From Saprospiraceae bacterium (lineage in GTDB: Bacteria; Bacteroidota; Bacteroidia; Chitinophagales; Saprospiraceae): a stretch of DNA of 36,432 bases. The stretch spans positions 1-36,432 of the forward strand of contig JAHDBE010000006.1 of NCBI GenBank assembly GCA_020630555.1. Reading direction: 5' to 3'. Under the pieces are notes generated by a model. That model worked only from the letters and a program-made list of their open reading frames with translations, did not search any database and was not told the origin of the DNA. Made by a program: the position numbers and the translations under genes. Shown piece by piece: positions 24,032 through 32,565 of this stretch. Position 1 is the stretch's first letter. The number at the start of each line of letters is the position of its first letter.

Positions 24032-26698
24032 ATGTATATTCGATTTATGGCTATCTCTTCAAGAAGAAAAATACTTTTTATTCTTCCACTCATTTTTGTG
24101 GCTTTTCATGGAATCTCCCAAGAAAAATTTTCTGCAGAGTCAAGCTCGATCCAAGACATCTTACTCCAATTTGCCGATCAATACAACATCAACATTCTTT
24201 TTAACCCTGATTATTTTAACGACGACAAAATTGATCTCGATTTAAACGAAAAATCACCAAAAGCCCTTCTAGATAAAATATTAGCCACCGAAAATGTAGA
24301 CATCCATTGGTCAGGCTCAAACGTCCGGTTAAATAAGTACAAAGAAATAAGTGGTTTTATAAGGGATGAAGATTCGGGATTGGCTTTGGCTTACGCCAAT
24401 ATATATGACCCCAATACAAAACAAGGATACAGCACTAATGAATATGGATTTTTTAAAGTAAAGACGGATTATTTGTTCAATACATTTATAGCCAGTTACG
24501 TCGGCTACAATTCTGATACTTTGGACATAAAGGATACAGAAGGATTTATTGATATCCGATTAAAAACGAATTCCTTTTTTGAAGAGGTTGTCGTTTCTGA
24601 TAATAGATTTAATAATAGCTTGGACGTCCTGAACATTGATAAGGGCGCAAGTCTATCTAAAAAAGATATCGAACATAGTTTTGGAGTGGGTGGCTTGGCG
24701 GATTTATATCAGGCAGCCTTGAAAGATCCAGGTGTAATTTCTGGTCCTGATGGGATTGGTGGGTTAAATATACGCGGTGGCTCCAATGACCAAAACTTAG
24801 TTATTTATGATGGAGTTACGGTTTACAATGCTGGCCATGCACTTGGTTTGTATTCCATCTTTAACCCGCACACCATTAGTCATTCCTCTCTTCAGAAAGA
24901 GTATAGTAGTGCTAATTATGGAGGAAGATTGTCTGGAGTCTTAGACCTTAGGGTAAAAGAAGGAAATGTAGAAAAGATTGCTGGTCATGTGGATATAAGT
25001 TCAGTCGCATCCCAATTAAGCCTCGATGGTCCACTTTCTAAAAAGACACAATTTTTTGTTTCAACTAGAAGATCGCATGTCGATCCTTTTTTTAAAAACC
25101 ACACACAAGCTCAAAAAAAGGAAGATTTTCTTTTTGGTGAAAGCAATTTTTATTTCTATGATCTACACGCAAAGCTTAGTCATTCCTTGAGTCAAAGAGA
25201 CCGCATTTTTATGAGCTATTACCGAGGAAAAGATGTTTTTACGGACCAAAATTTATTCAGCCAAATTTATGACAATGGAAGCTACGATTTAGAATCAGGT
25301 TTAGATGTGTCCTGGGGAAATGAACTTATGGCTTTTCGATGGAACCGCGTTTTTTCTGACAACATGTATGGTAAGTTTCATCTGAGTCAAAGCAGATTTA
25401 ATTATGGCTCCGCATATTATTACTACACTTTTGACTACTATTCAGACATTGATGAGTTTGAGGAGGAACTATACTTCACTGATTATCTGAATGAGATATC
25501 AGATCGTAAAGTAAGCTACGATCTCGATATTTTTTTAAATAACAATCAATCCCTTTTTCTTGGAGCTTCTTATTCCTCTCAAAAATTTAAACCTGGATCG
25601 ATATCTATAAGTTCGGATGTATGGGATGGCAGTTCAGATTTTGAGGTTTTACAAGAAACGGTTAATGAATCCTATGAGGTTTTTGAAGAGAGTCTGAATA
25701 ATATGTCGCTATATGCGACCTATAAGTGGCAATCAGAATATGTGGTCGCTTCGACTGGCTTGCGTTATGATAGATTTCTTGCCTTGGATACGGCTCTTGT
25801 CCAATCACATGTATTCAACGAATTACAACCCAGAGCCATAATCAGTATAGCACCAAATCGCTCACTATCATTTTTCGGAAGCTACAATCGTCATGTACAA
25901 GCCGTGCATGTCTTATCCACAGCAGCTGTGGGATTACCAAACGAATTATGGGTTCCTTCGATACAATTTATTGATCCCTCTTACTCCGATCAATATTCAC
26001 TTGGATTGCGATTTGACCCTTGGGCAAAGTGGCGTGTAGAAGCGGCCGTTTTTAGAAAAGAAATGAATAATCTCGTTCAGTATGGTAATGCCGCTTCTCT
26101 TCCTACCCTTTTCGAAATCAACACAGATTGCTGGTGTGAAGATGTGGTCATAGGCCAAGGAAGATCACGTGGGTTAGAATTATCGCTGAACTATAAAAAC
26201 AAGAATACCTTGCTCGCGGCATCATACACGCTCTTAAAATCTGAACGACGATTTAGTGAACTAAACAATGGTGAATGGTATGATCATCGATTTGACCAAA
26301 GGCATAATTTACAAATAGACTTTACATATCAATTAACTGAGAGATGGAGTTTTTATACTAATTTTCAATTCGGCTCAGGTTTGGCCCAAACCCTTTACGC
26401 CTCTCCATTTGCGATTCAGATTTCAGACAACATAAGTCCAGTTAATGAGGACCAACGATCCGCCCTCAATGCACATCGTCTGAATGCGTATCATAAATTA
26501 AACCTAATGGCGAGATATGGATTCGAAGCGTGGGGTGCCAAACATAAGATCTCCTTTGGCATTCATAACCTATATAATCGCCAGAATCCGTACTTCACAT
26601 ATCTTATTGAAAATCCTGATTTCCCCGAAGACGATGGCGAACGAAGCAGAAATGGAATCCCATTAATTCCTAACTTCAATTGGTTTATTTCCTTTTAA
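24032..26698 (+). CDS. STN-domain TonB-dependent receptor (FecA-like transducer)
   Basis: An 888-residue outer-membrane receptor. The signal region is MYIRFMAISSRRKILFILPL...GISQ. Residues about 35-105 form an STN/secretin-N domain (IQDILLQFADQYNINILFNP), the signalling domain that contacts FecR. Next is a carboxypeptidase-regulatory-like domain (ISGFIRDEDSGLALAYANIY), then the plug (LADLYQAALKDPGVISGPDG, LNIRGGSNDQNLVIYDGVTV) and a barrel to the C-terminus ending in the aromatic WFISF, as expected for BAM insertion. With the adjacent sigma and FecR genes it makes a full cell-surface signalling system. No SusD gene follows, so the substrate may be a siderophore, peptide or other small ligand instead of a SusCD glycan; this is inference. 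Confidence 0.93.
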   Translation: MYIRFMAISSRRKILFILPLIFVAFHGISQEKFSAESSSIQDILLQFADQYNINILFNPDYFNDDKIDLDLNEKSPKALLDKILATENVDIHWSGSNVRLNKYKEISGFIRDEDSGLALAYANIYDPNTKQGYSTNEYGFFKVKTDYLFNTFIASYVGYNSDTLDIKDTEGFIDIRLKTNSFFEEVVVSDNRFNNSLDVLNIDKGASLSKKDIEHSFGVGGLADLYQAALKDPGVISGPDGIGGLNIRGGSNDQNLVIYDGVTVYNAGHALGLYSIFNPHTISHSSLQKEYSSANYGGRLSGVLDLRVKEGNVEKIAGHVDISSVASQLSLDGPLSKKTQFFVSTRRSHVDPFFKNHTQAQKKEDFLFGESNFYFYDLHAKLSHSLSQRDRIFMSYYRGKDVFTDQNLFSQIYDNGSYDLESGLDVSWGNELMAFRWNRVFSDNMYGKFHLSQSRFNYGSAYYYYTFDYYSDIDEFEEELYFTDYLNEISDRKVSYDLDIFLNNNQSLFLGASYSSQKFKPGSISISSDVWDGSSDFEVLQETVNESYEVFEESLNNMSLYATYKWQSEYVVASTGLRYDRFLALDTALVQSHVFNELQPRAIISIAPNRSLSFFGSYNRHVQAVHVLSTAAVGLPNELWVPSIQFIDPSYSDQYSLGLRFDPWAKWRVEAAVFRKEMNNLVQYGNAASLPTLFEINTDCWCEDVVIGQGRSRGLELSLNYKNKNTLLAASYTLLKSERRFSELNNGEWYDHRFDQRHNLQIDFTYQLTERWSFYTNFQFGSGLAQTLYASPFAIQISDNISPVNEDQRSALNAHRLNAYHKLNLMARYGFEAWGAKHKISFGIHNLYNRQNPYFTYLIENPDFPEDDGERSRNGIPLIPNFNWFISF

Positions 26699-26705
26699 AA
26701 AAAAT

Positions 26706-26724
26706 GGGACTCATCTTTGAGCCC
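26706..26724 (-). terminator. Intrinsic terminator of the T9SS/dockerin-like operon
   Basis: Minus strand GGGGCTCA-AAG-ATGAGTCCC forms an 8-bp stem (one G-T wobble) followed by A and eight T. It lies 10 bp past the stop of the 26735-27880 gene; the plus-strand receptor gene stops just on its other side. Confidence 0.8.
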
Positions 26725-26734
26725 CACCGAACAA

Positions 26735-27880
26735 TTATTTGAGAATAATGATTGTTTCACTCCATATCTGATCATTGCCTTTTTTAATGGCCACAGAATA
26801 TGAACCAGGAGTAAAGTCATTTAATTGTATTTCATAAAATGTATTGTCTAAGGAATACGTACTTACTAATTGTCCATTCGAATTAAACATATACAAAACC
26901 GAATTTATCAGATCCTCAGAGGATTCTACTCGAAGAAAATCCGTACATGGATTTGGAAACAGATTTACTTCTAATCCATCAGACAAAGAAGGCTCAAAAA
27001 CGACTTGACGAATTTCACTGTACTTGTACGCTCCATCTCGATCTACGAGTTTTAGGCGATAGTAACATCGTGACTCGCTAAGTCCAATGTCATAATCCGT
27101 AAAACTATAATTAAACCTTCCGGCGCCGTCTCCTTTCGTTTGTACTTTTCCCAGTTCTTTCCATTCGATCAAATTTGTTGATCTTTCTATACCATAATGT
27201 GACGCATTAATTTCGAGAATTGATTCCCATTGAAGTACGGCATTTTTTCCATTTCGACTTACGTCAAAGAATGACAATTCGATAGGAAGTGGTGCCCCTG
27301 CCGAGCCACCGTCCCATACATTTCCGCCGACACCATTATTATCAATTTTTGGAGCTAATTGTACGAGAGCACCTGCAGGTTGTGTCTCTAATAGAAAAAC
27401 TGAATTATCCGGTCCTGTCCAAGAATCCGGCACATCAAATCTAAATACTTCTTCAATCGTTCCATTAGACATCGGTTTATCAAGAGTCGATGTATTTACC
27501 ACAACACTGAAATATATATTACCATCATCTGTCCCCCCTACATCTCCTAAAGAAAATGTTATTAAACCTGTTCCCCCTGAAAAGGCACCAATAAAGGGTA
27601 AAAAATCGGAGGTAAAATTTGTGATATCATCATTGGTCATGGGTTGGGTTTCGGTCATGCCAGATCCTGGTGTCCAGCCGAGGGTTAACACTTGACCTCC
27701 CCAGTCATCTGTACCATCAGATGCTTGGAAGTCCCCATTGGCCTCATATGTGACTTGAATAGTCTGTGTACCTGGATTTATCGAACCCAAATTATTGATC
27801 TCTACAGAAATAGTCTGCGCCGAGATAACATTCGCGAAAGCGAAAAGAAAAACGAAAATGTAAAATTGTTTCTTCATCAT
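26735..27880 (-). CDS. Secreted protein with T9SS type A C-terminal sorting domain
   Basis: A 381-residue exported protein (MMKKQFYIFVFLFAFANVISAQ). The N-terminal domain, about 25-190, is beta-rich (ISVEINNLGSINPGTQTIQV ... TGLITFSLGDVGGTDDGNIY ... IEEVFRFDVPDSW) and looks loosely like a cohesin-type jelly roll, which I cannot confirm. A fibronectin-like stretch near 200-290 follows (LPIELSFFDVSRNGKNAVLQ, YYRLKLVDRDG), the segment usually found before T9SS tails. The last 75 residues (NLFPNPCTDFLRVESSEDL ... YEIQLNDFTPGSYSVAI) are a T9SS type A sorting domain, so it should be displayed on or released from the cell surface. It is second in an operon with the dockerin-like gene (15 bp gap). 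Confidence 0.88.
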   Translation of the reverse strand: MMKKQFYIFVFLFAFANVISAQTISVEINNLGSINPGTQTIQVTYEANGDFQASDGTDDWGGQVLTLGWTPGSGMTETQPMTNDDITNFTSDFLPFIGAFSGGTGLITFSLGDVGGTDDGNIYFSVVVNTSTLDKPMSNGTIEEVFRFDVPDSWTGPDNSVFLLETQPAGALVQLAPKIDNNGVGGNVWDGGSAGAPLPIELSFFDVSRNGKNAVLQWESILEINASHYGIERSTNLIEWKELGKVQTKGDGAGRFNYSFTDYDIGLSESRCYYRLKLVDRDGAYKYSEIRQVVFEPSLSDGLEVNLFPNPCTDFLRVESSEDLINSVLYMFNSNGQLVSTYSLDNTFYEIQLNDFTPGSYSVAIKKGNDQIWSETIIILK

Positions 27881-27895
27881 AAGATGAGCTTTATG

Positions 27896-29608
27896 TTAGT
27901 TTGGTATTTGTGCAATTAGATTTAAAAAGGTCGACACAGGACCACTCCCGAAGAAGCCTGTATTTAGTGGATGAGATAAAACGGCATTCGCGATCACTGT
28001 GCCATCAGATGGAGTCGCATTGTCCAAAACAGTCGCGTCCATATTTACATCTGATCGTTCATAAGCCATTGTAAAACCTGTAAAAGTCGAGACAGGACCA
28101 CTCCCGAAAAAGCCGGTATTATTTGGATTTGCAAGGACCGCATTAGCCACTTCTGTCACGTCAGATGGAGTCGCATTATCAAAAACGTTACCATCGCCGT
28201 TTATATCTCCGGGCCATAAGGTATAGGTACCTGAAGTCAACTTCATGGCGTTTGTTCCCCAAGCGGGAGTCGTGCCATCAGTAAAATCTAGAGAAGTCGC
28301 AGATCGAGAAAGACTCTGTGCAGTATTCGTACACACACCTAAGTGGTTTCTATGTCGAATCACAAGATTGTAATCATCTTCTGCAAAGCCGCTAAATTTT
28401 ATGGGATTCATGTCTGTATCCACGATGTCACCATCTCTCTGCAACAAAGCACTTTGAGTTCCTAAAACGAGAGTATTGTCCGTGTCGTCTCGTAACTCCA
28501 AAAACACCCAATCCACGATGTCATCGTCAGTACCTGTTTGGTCAAAATCCGAATCAATCGCTACAGATTCTGAACCTCCTAAAGCCACATGTGTAAAATC
28601 CGAAAACGCGGTATAGGGTTCGCTTATCGGAATCACAGCATGTGTTCGTAGACCATCATTCATATCTGTACCATTAAACGGCCCTTCAAGAAAAATGCGC
28701 GGAGAAATAGAAACAAAGTCAAGAGCAGGATTAGTCCCAACAATAAAGACTCCCATTTGATCGATGCCTGTCCTAGATCGTTGGAAAGGACCACTTCCGG
28801 TCGCACTACCCAAATCTGCGAGTAGTCCATCATAGGCACCTACATCATATCGACCAATGGCACAATTGGAATTATCAAAATCAAAAGTTTCATCACCACT
28901 TTGCCAATTTAAATCCAAATCTAAATCCGATCCACCAGAGACACTTTCTGAGATTTCCCAAGACGCCTGAACTACCTTAGAATTTATAACCGTACCCGAG
29001 ATGGTACCGTCTTCATAGGCATCTTGGTAAACGCGGATGGATTTATCATCAGTAACACCGTTTTCAATTAATGTCGCGGGATTATAACTTGTTTCGGAGT
29101 AACCTACTGGAAAAGTAAATGAAGCTAGAGATTCTTTTGTGACGACTCCAAGCCCATTGGTAACGATAAAATTATTTTCGTCAGCACCTGTGGTTATTGC
29201 TGCTGTTTGTAATATCAAATTATTAGGTCCGATTAGTATCTGCGCGTTATCTCCTGTAAATCTTAGTTCATTTTTGAGAGTTAAATTATCCGTTAGAATT
29301 ACGTCGGAGCCTGAATTATCTAATTCGACAATCTCCATGACAGCTCCATTAGATTCTAAGTTTTGGTCACTAGATCCATGAAAAACTACTTTGGTATTTA
29401 CTCCGCTAACAAACTGGTCATTATTTACAAAATCCCCTGTTAATCGAATCTCTCCATTATTCGTGATCGTTCCAGAGAAGTTTTGAATATTACCTTGAAC
29501 TTCTAAAATGGAACCGGGTTGAACCACTATTGTCGCGCCATTATTTACAAGTTGGGCATTAGCACATAGCGCGAAGAAAGTCAGGCTTATGAAGATATAA
29601 AAACGCAT
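27896..29608 (-). CDS. Exported protein ending in two dockerin-like repeats
   Basis: A 570-residue secreted protein (MRFYIFISLTFFALCANAQ). Residues 20-150 are a repetitive beta region (GTITNNGEIRLTGDF, LTDNLTLKNELRF), like the filamentous or autotransporter-type strands common in Bacteroidota. A middle domain (VDWVFLELRDDTDNTLVL, ALLQRDGDIVDTD, YNLVIRHRNHLGV) is a familiar Bacteroidota module that precedes dockerin-like tails. The C-terminus has two 52-residue repeats: GDINGDGNVFDNATPSD...NTGFFGSGPVSTF and SDVNMDATVLDNATPSD...NTGFFGSGPVSTF, each with a DxNxDxxxxD calcium loop. There is no T9SS tail, which is unusual next to its T9SS-bearing operon partner. The function is unknown. Confidence 0.85.
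   Translation of the reverse strand: MRFYIFISLTFFALCANAQLVNNGATIVVQPGSILEVQGNIQNFSGTITNNGEIRLTGDFVNNDQFVSGVNTKVVFHGSSDQNLESNGAVMEIVELDNSGSDVILTDNLTLKNELRFTGDNAQILIGPNNLILQTAAITTGADENNFIVTNGLGVVTKESLASFTFPVGYSETSYNPATLIENGVTDDKSIRVYQDAYEDGTISGTVINSKVVQASWEISESVSGGSDLDLDLNWQSGDETFDFDNSNCAIGRYDVGAYDGLLADLGSATGSGPFQRSRTGIDQMGVFIVGTNPALDFVSISPRIFLEGPFNGTDMNDGLRTHAVIPISEPYTAFSDFTHVALGGSESVAIDSDFDQTGTDDDIVDWVFLELRDDTDNTLVLGTQSALLQRDGDIVDTDMNPIKFSGFAEDDYNLVIRHRNHLGVCTNTAQSLSRSATSLDFTDGTTPAWGTNAMKLTSGTYTLWPGDINGDGNVFDNATPSDVTEVANAVLANPNNTGFFGSGPVSTFTGFTMAYERSDVNMDATVLDNATPSDGTVIANAVLSHPLNTGFFGSGPVSTFLNLIAQIPN
27931..28216 (-). repeat. Two 156-bp coding repeats (dockerin-like)
   Basis: Copies begin at 27931 and 28087 (period 156 bp, 52 residues). 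They share DNA blocks such as ACAGGACCACTCCCGAA and TCAGATGGAGTCGCATT. They encode the calcium-loop repeats at the C-terminus of the exported protein. Confidence 0.85.
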
Positions 29609-29623
29609 AATCTTTATTTACGT

Positions 29624-29631
29624 CAAAGTTA
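29624..29631 (-). promoter_or_regulatory. -7 box for the dockerin-like operon
   Basis: On the minus strand TAACTTTG matches TAnnTTTG exactly, 15 nt before the ATG at 29608. No good TTG lies at the usual 19-21 nt spacing; TTC is 22 nt upstream. Confidence 0.4.
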
Positions 29632-29721
29632 TGCGTGGCTTTTTCGAAATTACGAACCGATGAGTATTCTGCTAGTTTTAATGATTAAACGGTAAGAGCC
29701 CCATGAAATCACGCGACAACA

Positions 29722-30162
29722 TCAATTAATCCGTATGGTATAACTATATCCAGAGTTGGAATTTAAGTCATCTTGTGGTTTGTTTTCAGCCGTCTTAAGT
29801 GAATAATTTAGACGCACTTGTTGACTTTGTTTTTTCATTTTTGGCAAGCGAAAATTGATGTTAGTTTTCTTACCAAATTTCACTCGAGCCTTATAAGGCT
29901 CTTTAGGCACTTTAAATTCTAAGAGTTTAATTAGGCGTATGGCTTCTTCGTCGCATCCATGACCTAATTTATTTACTACTCTGGCCTTGGTGACTTTACC
30001 CTTCCAATTAATCTCGTAATGAACCTGTACTGTGCCTTCGATCTTTTTTTCAAGGGCCTCTTTAGGATACTTTAAATGCTTTTTAATAAAAGCCGACATC
30101 GCTTTGTTACCACCTTCGTAGATAGGCTTTTTAATAAAATGCTTATCTTTTTTTTCGGACAT
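29722..30162 (-). CDS. Stand-alone TonB C-terminal-domain protein without membrane anchor
   Basis: A 146-residue protein. Residues about 18-105 form a TonB C-terminal domain (AMSAFIKKHLKYPKEALEKK, GTVQVHYEINWKGKVTKARV, DEEAIRLIKLLEF, INFRLP). Normal TonB proteins carry an N-terminal membrane helix and a proline-rich spacer; neither is present here, and the N-terminus is charged (MSEKKDKHFIKKP) with no signal peptide. It should therefore stay in the cytoplasm, where TonB's usual role (contacting TonB boxes in the periplasm) is impossible. The upstream gene, a three-helix membrane TPR protein, ends 1 nt before its ATG, so the two are coupled. It may be an adaptor to that protein; the true role is unknown. 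The last 40 residues are low-complexity polar. Confidence 0.82.
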   Translation of the reverse strand: MSEKKDKHFIKKPIYEGGNKAMSAFIKKHLKYPKEALEKKIEGTVQVHYEINWKGKVTKARVVNKLGHGCDEEAIRLIKLLEFKVPKEPYKARVKFGKKTNINFRLPKMKKQSQQVRLNYSLKTAENKPQDDLNSNSGYSYTIRIN

Positions 30163-30163
30163 A

Positions 30164-32464
30164 TCAACTTGTTAATCGAGCCCTCATTTCTTCAGCCTCA
30201 AGTTTCCTATGATAACCTGTATCGGCATTTTTATATATGACATCGACTTTATCTAGTATCTTGAGAGCCTCTTTATTTTTATTTTTTGCCTCCAAGGTTT
30301 TGGCTTTGTATAGTAGGATTTTAGGATTTGATGGATCTAGTTTAAGCGTGTTATCTGTTTCTTTTAAGATCTCATCATATTCCTCTAACTGATATAAATT
30401 ATCCATTATCATTTCTACAACATCTGCGCGTGCAGTTCCGGTAGAGTCCACATAGGTTTCTAGGAGCTCATTACTTTCTTCGTATTTACCTTCAATTGTT
30501 TTCTGAACGGATTCAGCGAAATAATCAAAATCAGGACCTATGCTTCGTAATATTACCGGACGAATGGATTGGTACACATCCCAGTAATTTGTATCCTTTT
30601 TAGTAAAACCTGAAATCAAGAAATCACCTAGTTTATGAAAAATGCCATTTTGAAAAGGATTCGTTTCTAATGGAAACCTTCTTGTAATCTCCTCTCTAAA
30701 TTCATCTTCTTTTCCGGCTTCCATATAATATTCGAGAAAACCCATAAAGTTGGCGGCACTGTACATAAATGGTTGCATAAACTCCATGGATTTCTCTTCA
30801 TGCAATTTTTGCATGTTAAACATATCTTGGATTTTACCTTGTCGCACATAGAATCCCATTTTATTAAAATAGACGCTGGTCGTATCGGAAGCTTTTTTGG
30901 CTACAGCCAATGCTCTATTATAACAATCTTCTGCTTTGGTAAAATCTCCTTTAAGTTTATAAACGTTGGCTAATTTATTTTGTACTGAATATTTATCATT
31001 CAAAATACTCACGTCCTCATAGTACTTAATGGCCTCATCTAATTTTCCTTGCTTAAGTAGAATGTCTCCGAATTGAGTATTCTCCTTGGCCTTTTCTGGA
31101 TATCTTTTCTCAAACTCTTTTAGATATTTTTCAGCTTTTTCAAATTCTCCAGTCGAGGTACAGAGGCTTGCCATTCGAGTATAGAAACTTCCGTGATGAC
31201 CGTTAGCCAATGCGAGTTCGCCAATTTCTTTTGCTTGATCCCAATTTCTAGTATACTGATTAAGCTGCATTAAAAAATCATAAGGACGATAATCTTTGGG
31301 ATACAATTTCATCCACGTATGCAGAAGACGCTTGGCCTTATCCGATTCTAGTCGCGAATTTAGAGTATAATACTGGATTAATAAGCGCTCTCTTTCTGGC
31401 AAAGAAGAGGAGAGATCCATCGCCGTATTCATACTGGCCTGAGTATTGTCTAAATCTTGGAGTTGATTATGCAAGATGCCTTTAAAGGCATAACACTGAG
31501 CACATTGGTCGTCTAATTCTGTCGATGCAGTAGCAAGTTGTAAGGCTTCCACCACTTTATTATCTGTGGCTGCTAAAACCGCTTCTACATATCTTTTTAG
31601 GGCCTCTTCATTACTAGAAATAATATTGTCTACGGGGAGATCGACAATTTCGGATTCCTCGAATATTTCAACACTATATAAGGTGTTGTTTAAGTCAACT
31701 GACAATTGATCCACAAGGCTAAATACATTTTCTCCTTTATATTTTTTAGAAAACATCTCTTTTCCGGCATCGGTAGAAAACATCTTGGCTTCAAGTACAA
31801 TCAAGCCCTCCTCCTTAGAAAAATTTCCAGTGACAAATTCGTCTGAATACCTGTCTCTCGCAATTTTAAGCTTCGTCGCAAATTTTATATCCTCTTCTAA
31901 CGTCGCCCCATAAGTTTCGTAATTATTTTTAGTAAAACTATTTAAGGCAAAAACGCGCATATCCTGTTCGACGTCGGCACTTGTTAACATGGGTATACCG
32001 TGACGCAACCAATTTTTGTCTAAATCTGATGTTTTATTTTCAAAAGGAAAGAAGGCAACTCTGTTTGTATACTTCAGATTCGGCACATTTCTAACGATGG
32101 TATCCCCTTCTGTCGTAGTCACGCTAACTCTTTCTACGGGCGCTTCGGAATTACCACTATTGACGAAAGTCGTAGCCATAATACCAAGAATAAGACTCGC
32201 CGGAATAAATATTTTTTCTACTGGTTTCCAATCGTCATCACCGGGTCTCCCATGGTTGTAAATAAACATCGCCATTGCCGGAAGGCAGATTAAAGCAAAA
32301 AGGAGAAATTTTTCGATTATAGAACTATCTAGTTTATAGCGATCGACCGCAAATAATAAAAACTGGACAATACCCCAACATACAGCAATATAGGTCGCTA
32401 AATATTGAAAGAATCGGCGATTCCATAAATCTTGAAAAAGTGAAGTAGTTTGGGCGTTTTCCAT
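30164..32464 (-). CDS. Membrane-anchored TPR protein with TolB/FlgO-like domain
   Basis: A 766-residue protein. Three hydrophobic segments lie in the first 110 residues (YLATYIAVCWGIVQFLLFAV, FLLFALICLPAMAMFIY, FIPASLILGIMATTF). A domain of about 150 residues follows (RVAFFPFENKTSDLDKNWLR, GIPMLTSADVEQDMRV), resembling the TolB-N/FlgO-like part often found between a membrane anchor or HTH and TPRs in adenylate-cyclase-type proteins. From about 290 onwards there are at least ten TPR-like helical pairs (for example FEKAEKYLKEFEKRYPEKAK, GDFTKAEDCYNRALAVAKKA). No catalytic domain is seen. A scaffold or sensor role at the inner membrane, with the TonB-C protein as partner, is inference. Start ATG 32464 with a promoter just upstream. 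Confidence 0.85.
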   Translation of the reverse strand: MENAQTTSLFQDLWNRRFFQYLATYIAVCWGIVQFLLFAVDRYKLDSSIIEKFLLFALICLPAMAMFIYNHGRPGDDDWKPVEKIFIPASLILGIMATTFVNSGNSEAPVERVSVTTTEGDTIVRNVPNLKYTNRVAFFPFENKTSDLDKNWLRHGIPMLTSADVEQDMRVFALNSFTKNNYETYGATLEEDIKFATKLKIARDRYSDEFVTGNFSKEEGLIVLEAKMFSTDAGKEMFSKKYKGENVFSLVDQLSVDLNNTLYSVEIFEESEIVDLPVDNIISSNEEALKRYVEAVLAATDNKVVEALQLATASTELDDQCAQCYAFKGILHNQLQDLDNTQASMNTAMDLSSSLPERERLLIQYYTLNSRLESDKAKRLLHTWMKLYPKDYRPYDFLMQLNQYTRNWDQAKEIGELALANGHHGSFYTRMASLCTSTGEFEKAEKYLKEFEKRYPEKAKENTQFGDILLKQGKLDEAIKYYEDVSILNDKYSVQNKLANVYKLKGDFTKAEDCYNRALAVAKKASDTTSVYFNKMGFYVRQGKIQDMFNMQKLHEEKSMEFMQPFMYSAANFMGFLEYYMEAGKEDEFREEITRRFPLETNPFQNGIFHKLGDFLISGFTKKDTNYWDVYQSIRPVILRSIGPDFDYFAESVQKTIEGKYEESNELLETYVDSTGTARADVVEMIMDNLYQLEEYDEILKETDNTLKLDPSNPKILLYKAKTLEAKNKNKEALKILDKVDVIYKNADTGYHRKLEAEEMRARLTS

Positions 32465-32484
32465 GTAAAAGAGTTATTCTTTTA

Positions 32485-32514
32485 TAAAAATAAGGGATGC
32501 AAACTATTCAACAA
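32485..32514 (-). promoter_or_regulatory. Promoter of the TPR / TonB-C operon
   Basis: On the minus strand TTG (32512-32514), a 19-nt spacer and TATTTTTA (32485-32492) fit the Bacteroidota consensus TTG-N19-TAnnTTTG with one mismatch in the last base. The predicted leader is about 15 nt. Confidence 0.5.
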
Positions 32515-32565
32515 CTTTAGACAGGAATTGATTTGTTAAATTCGGGTCGTGAAAAAATCCATTGT

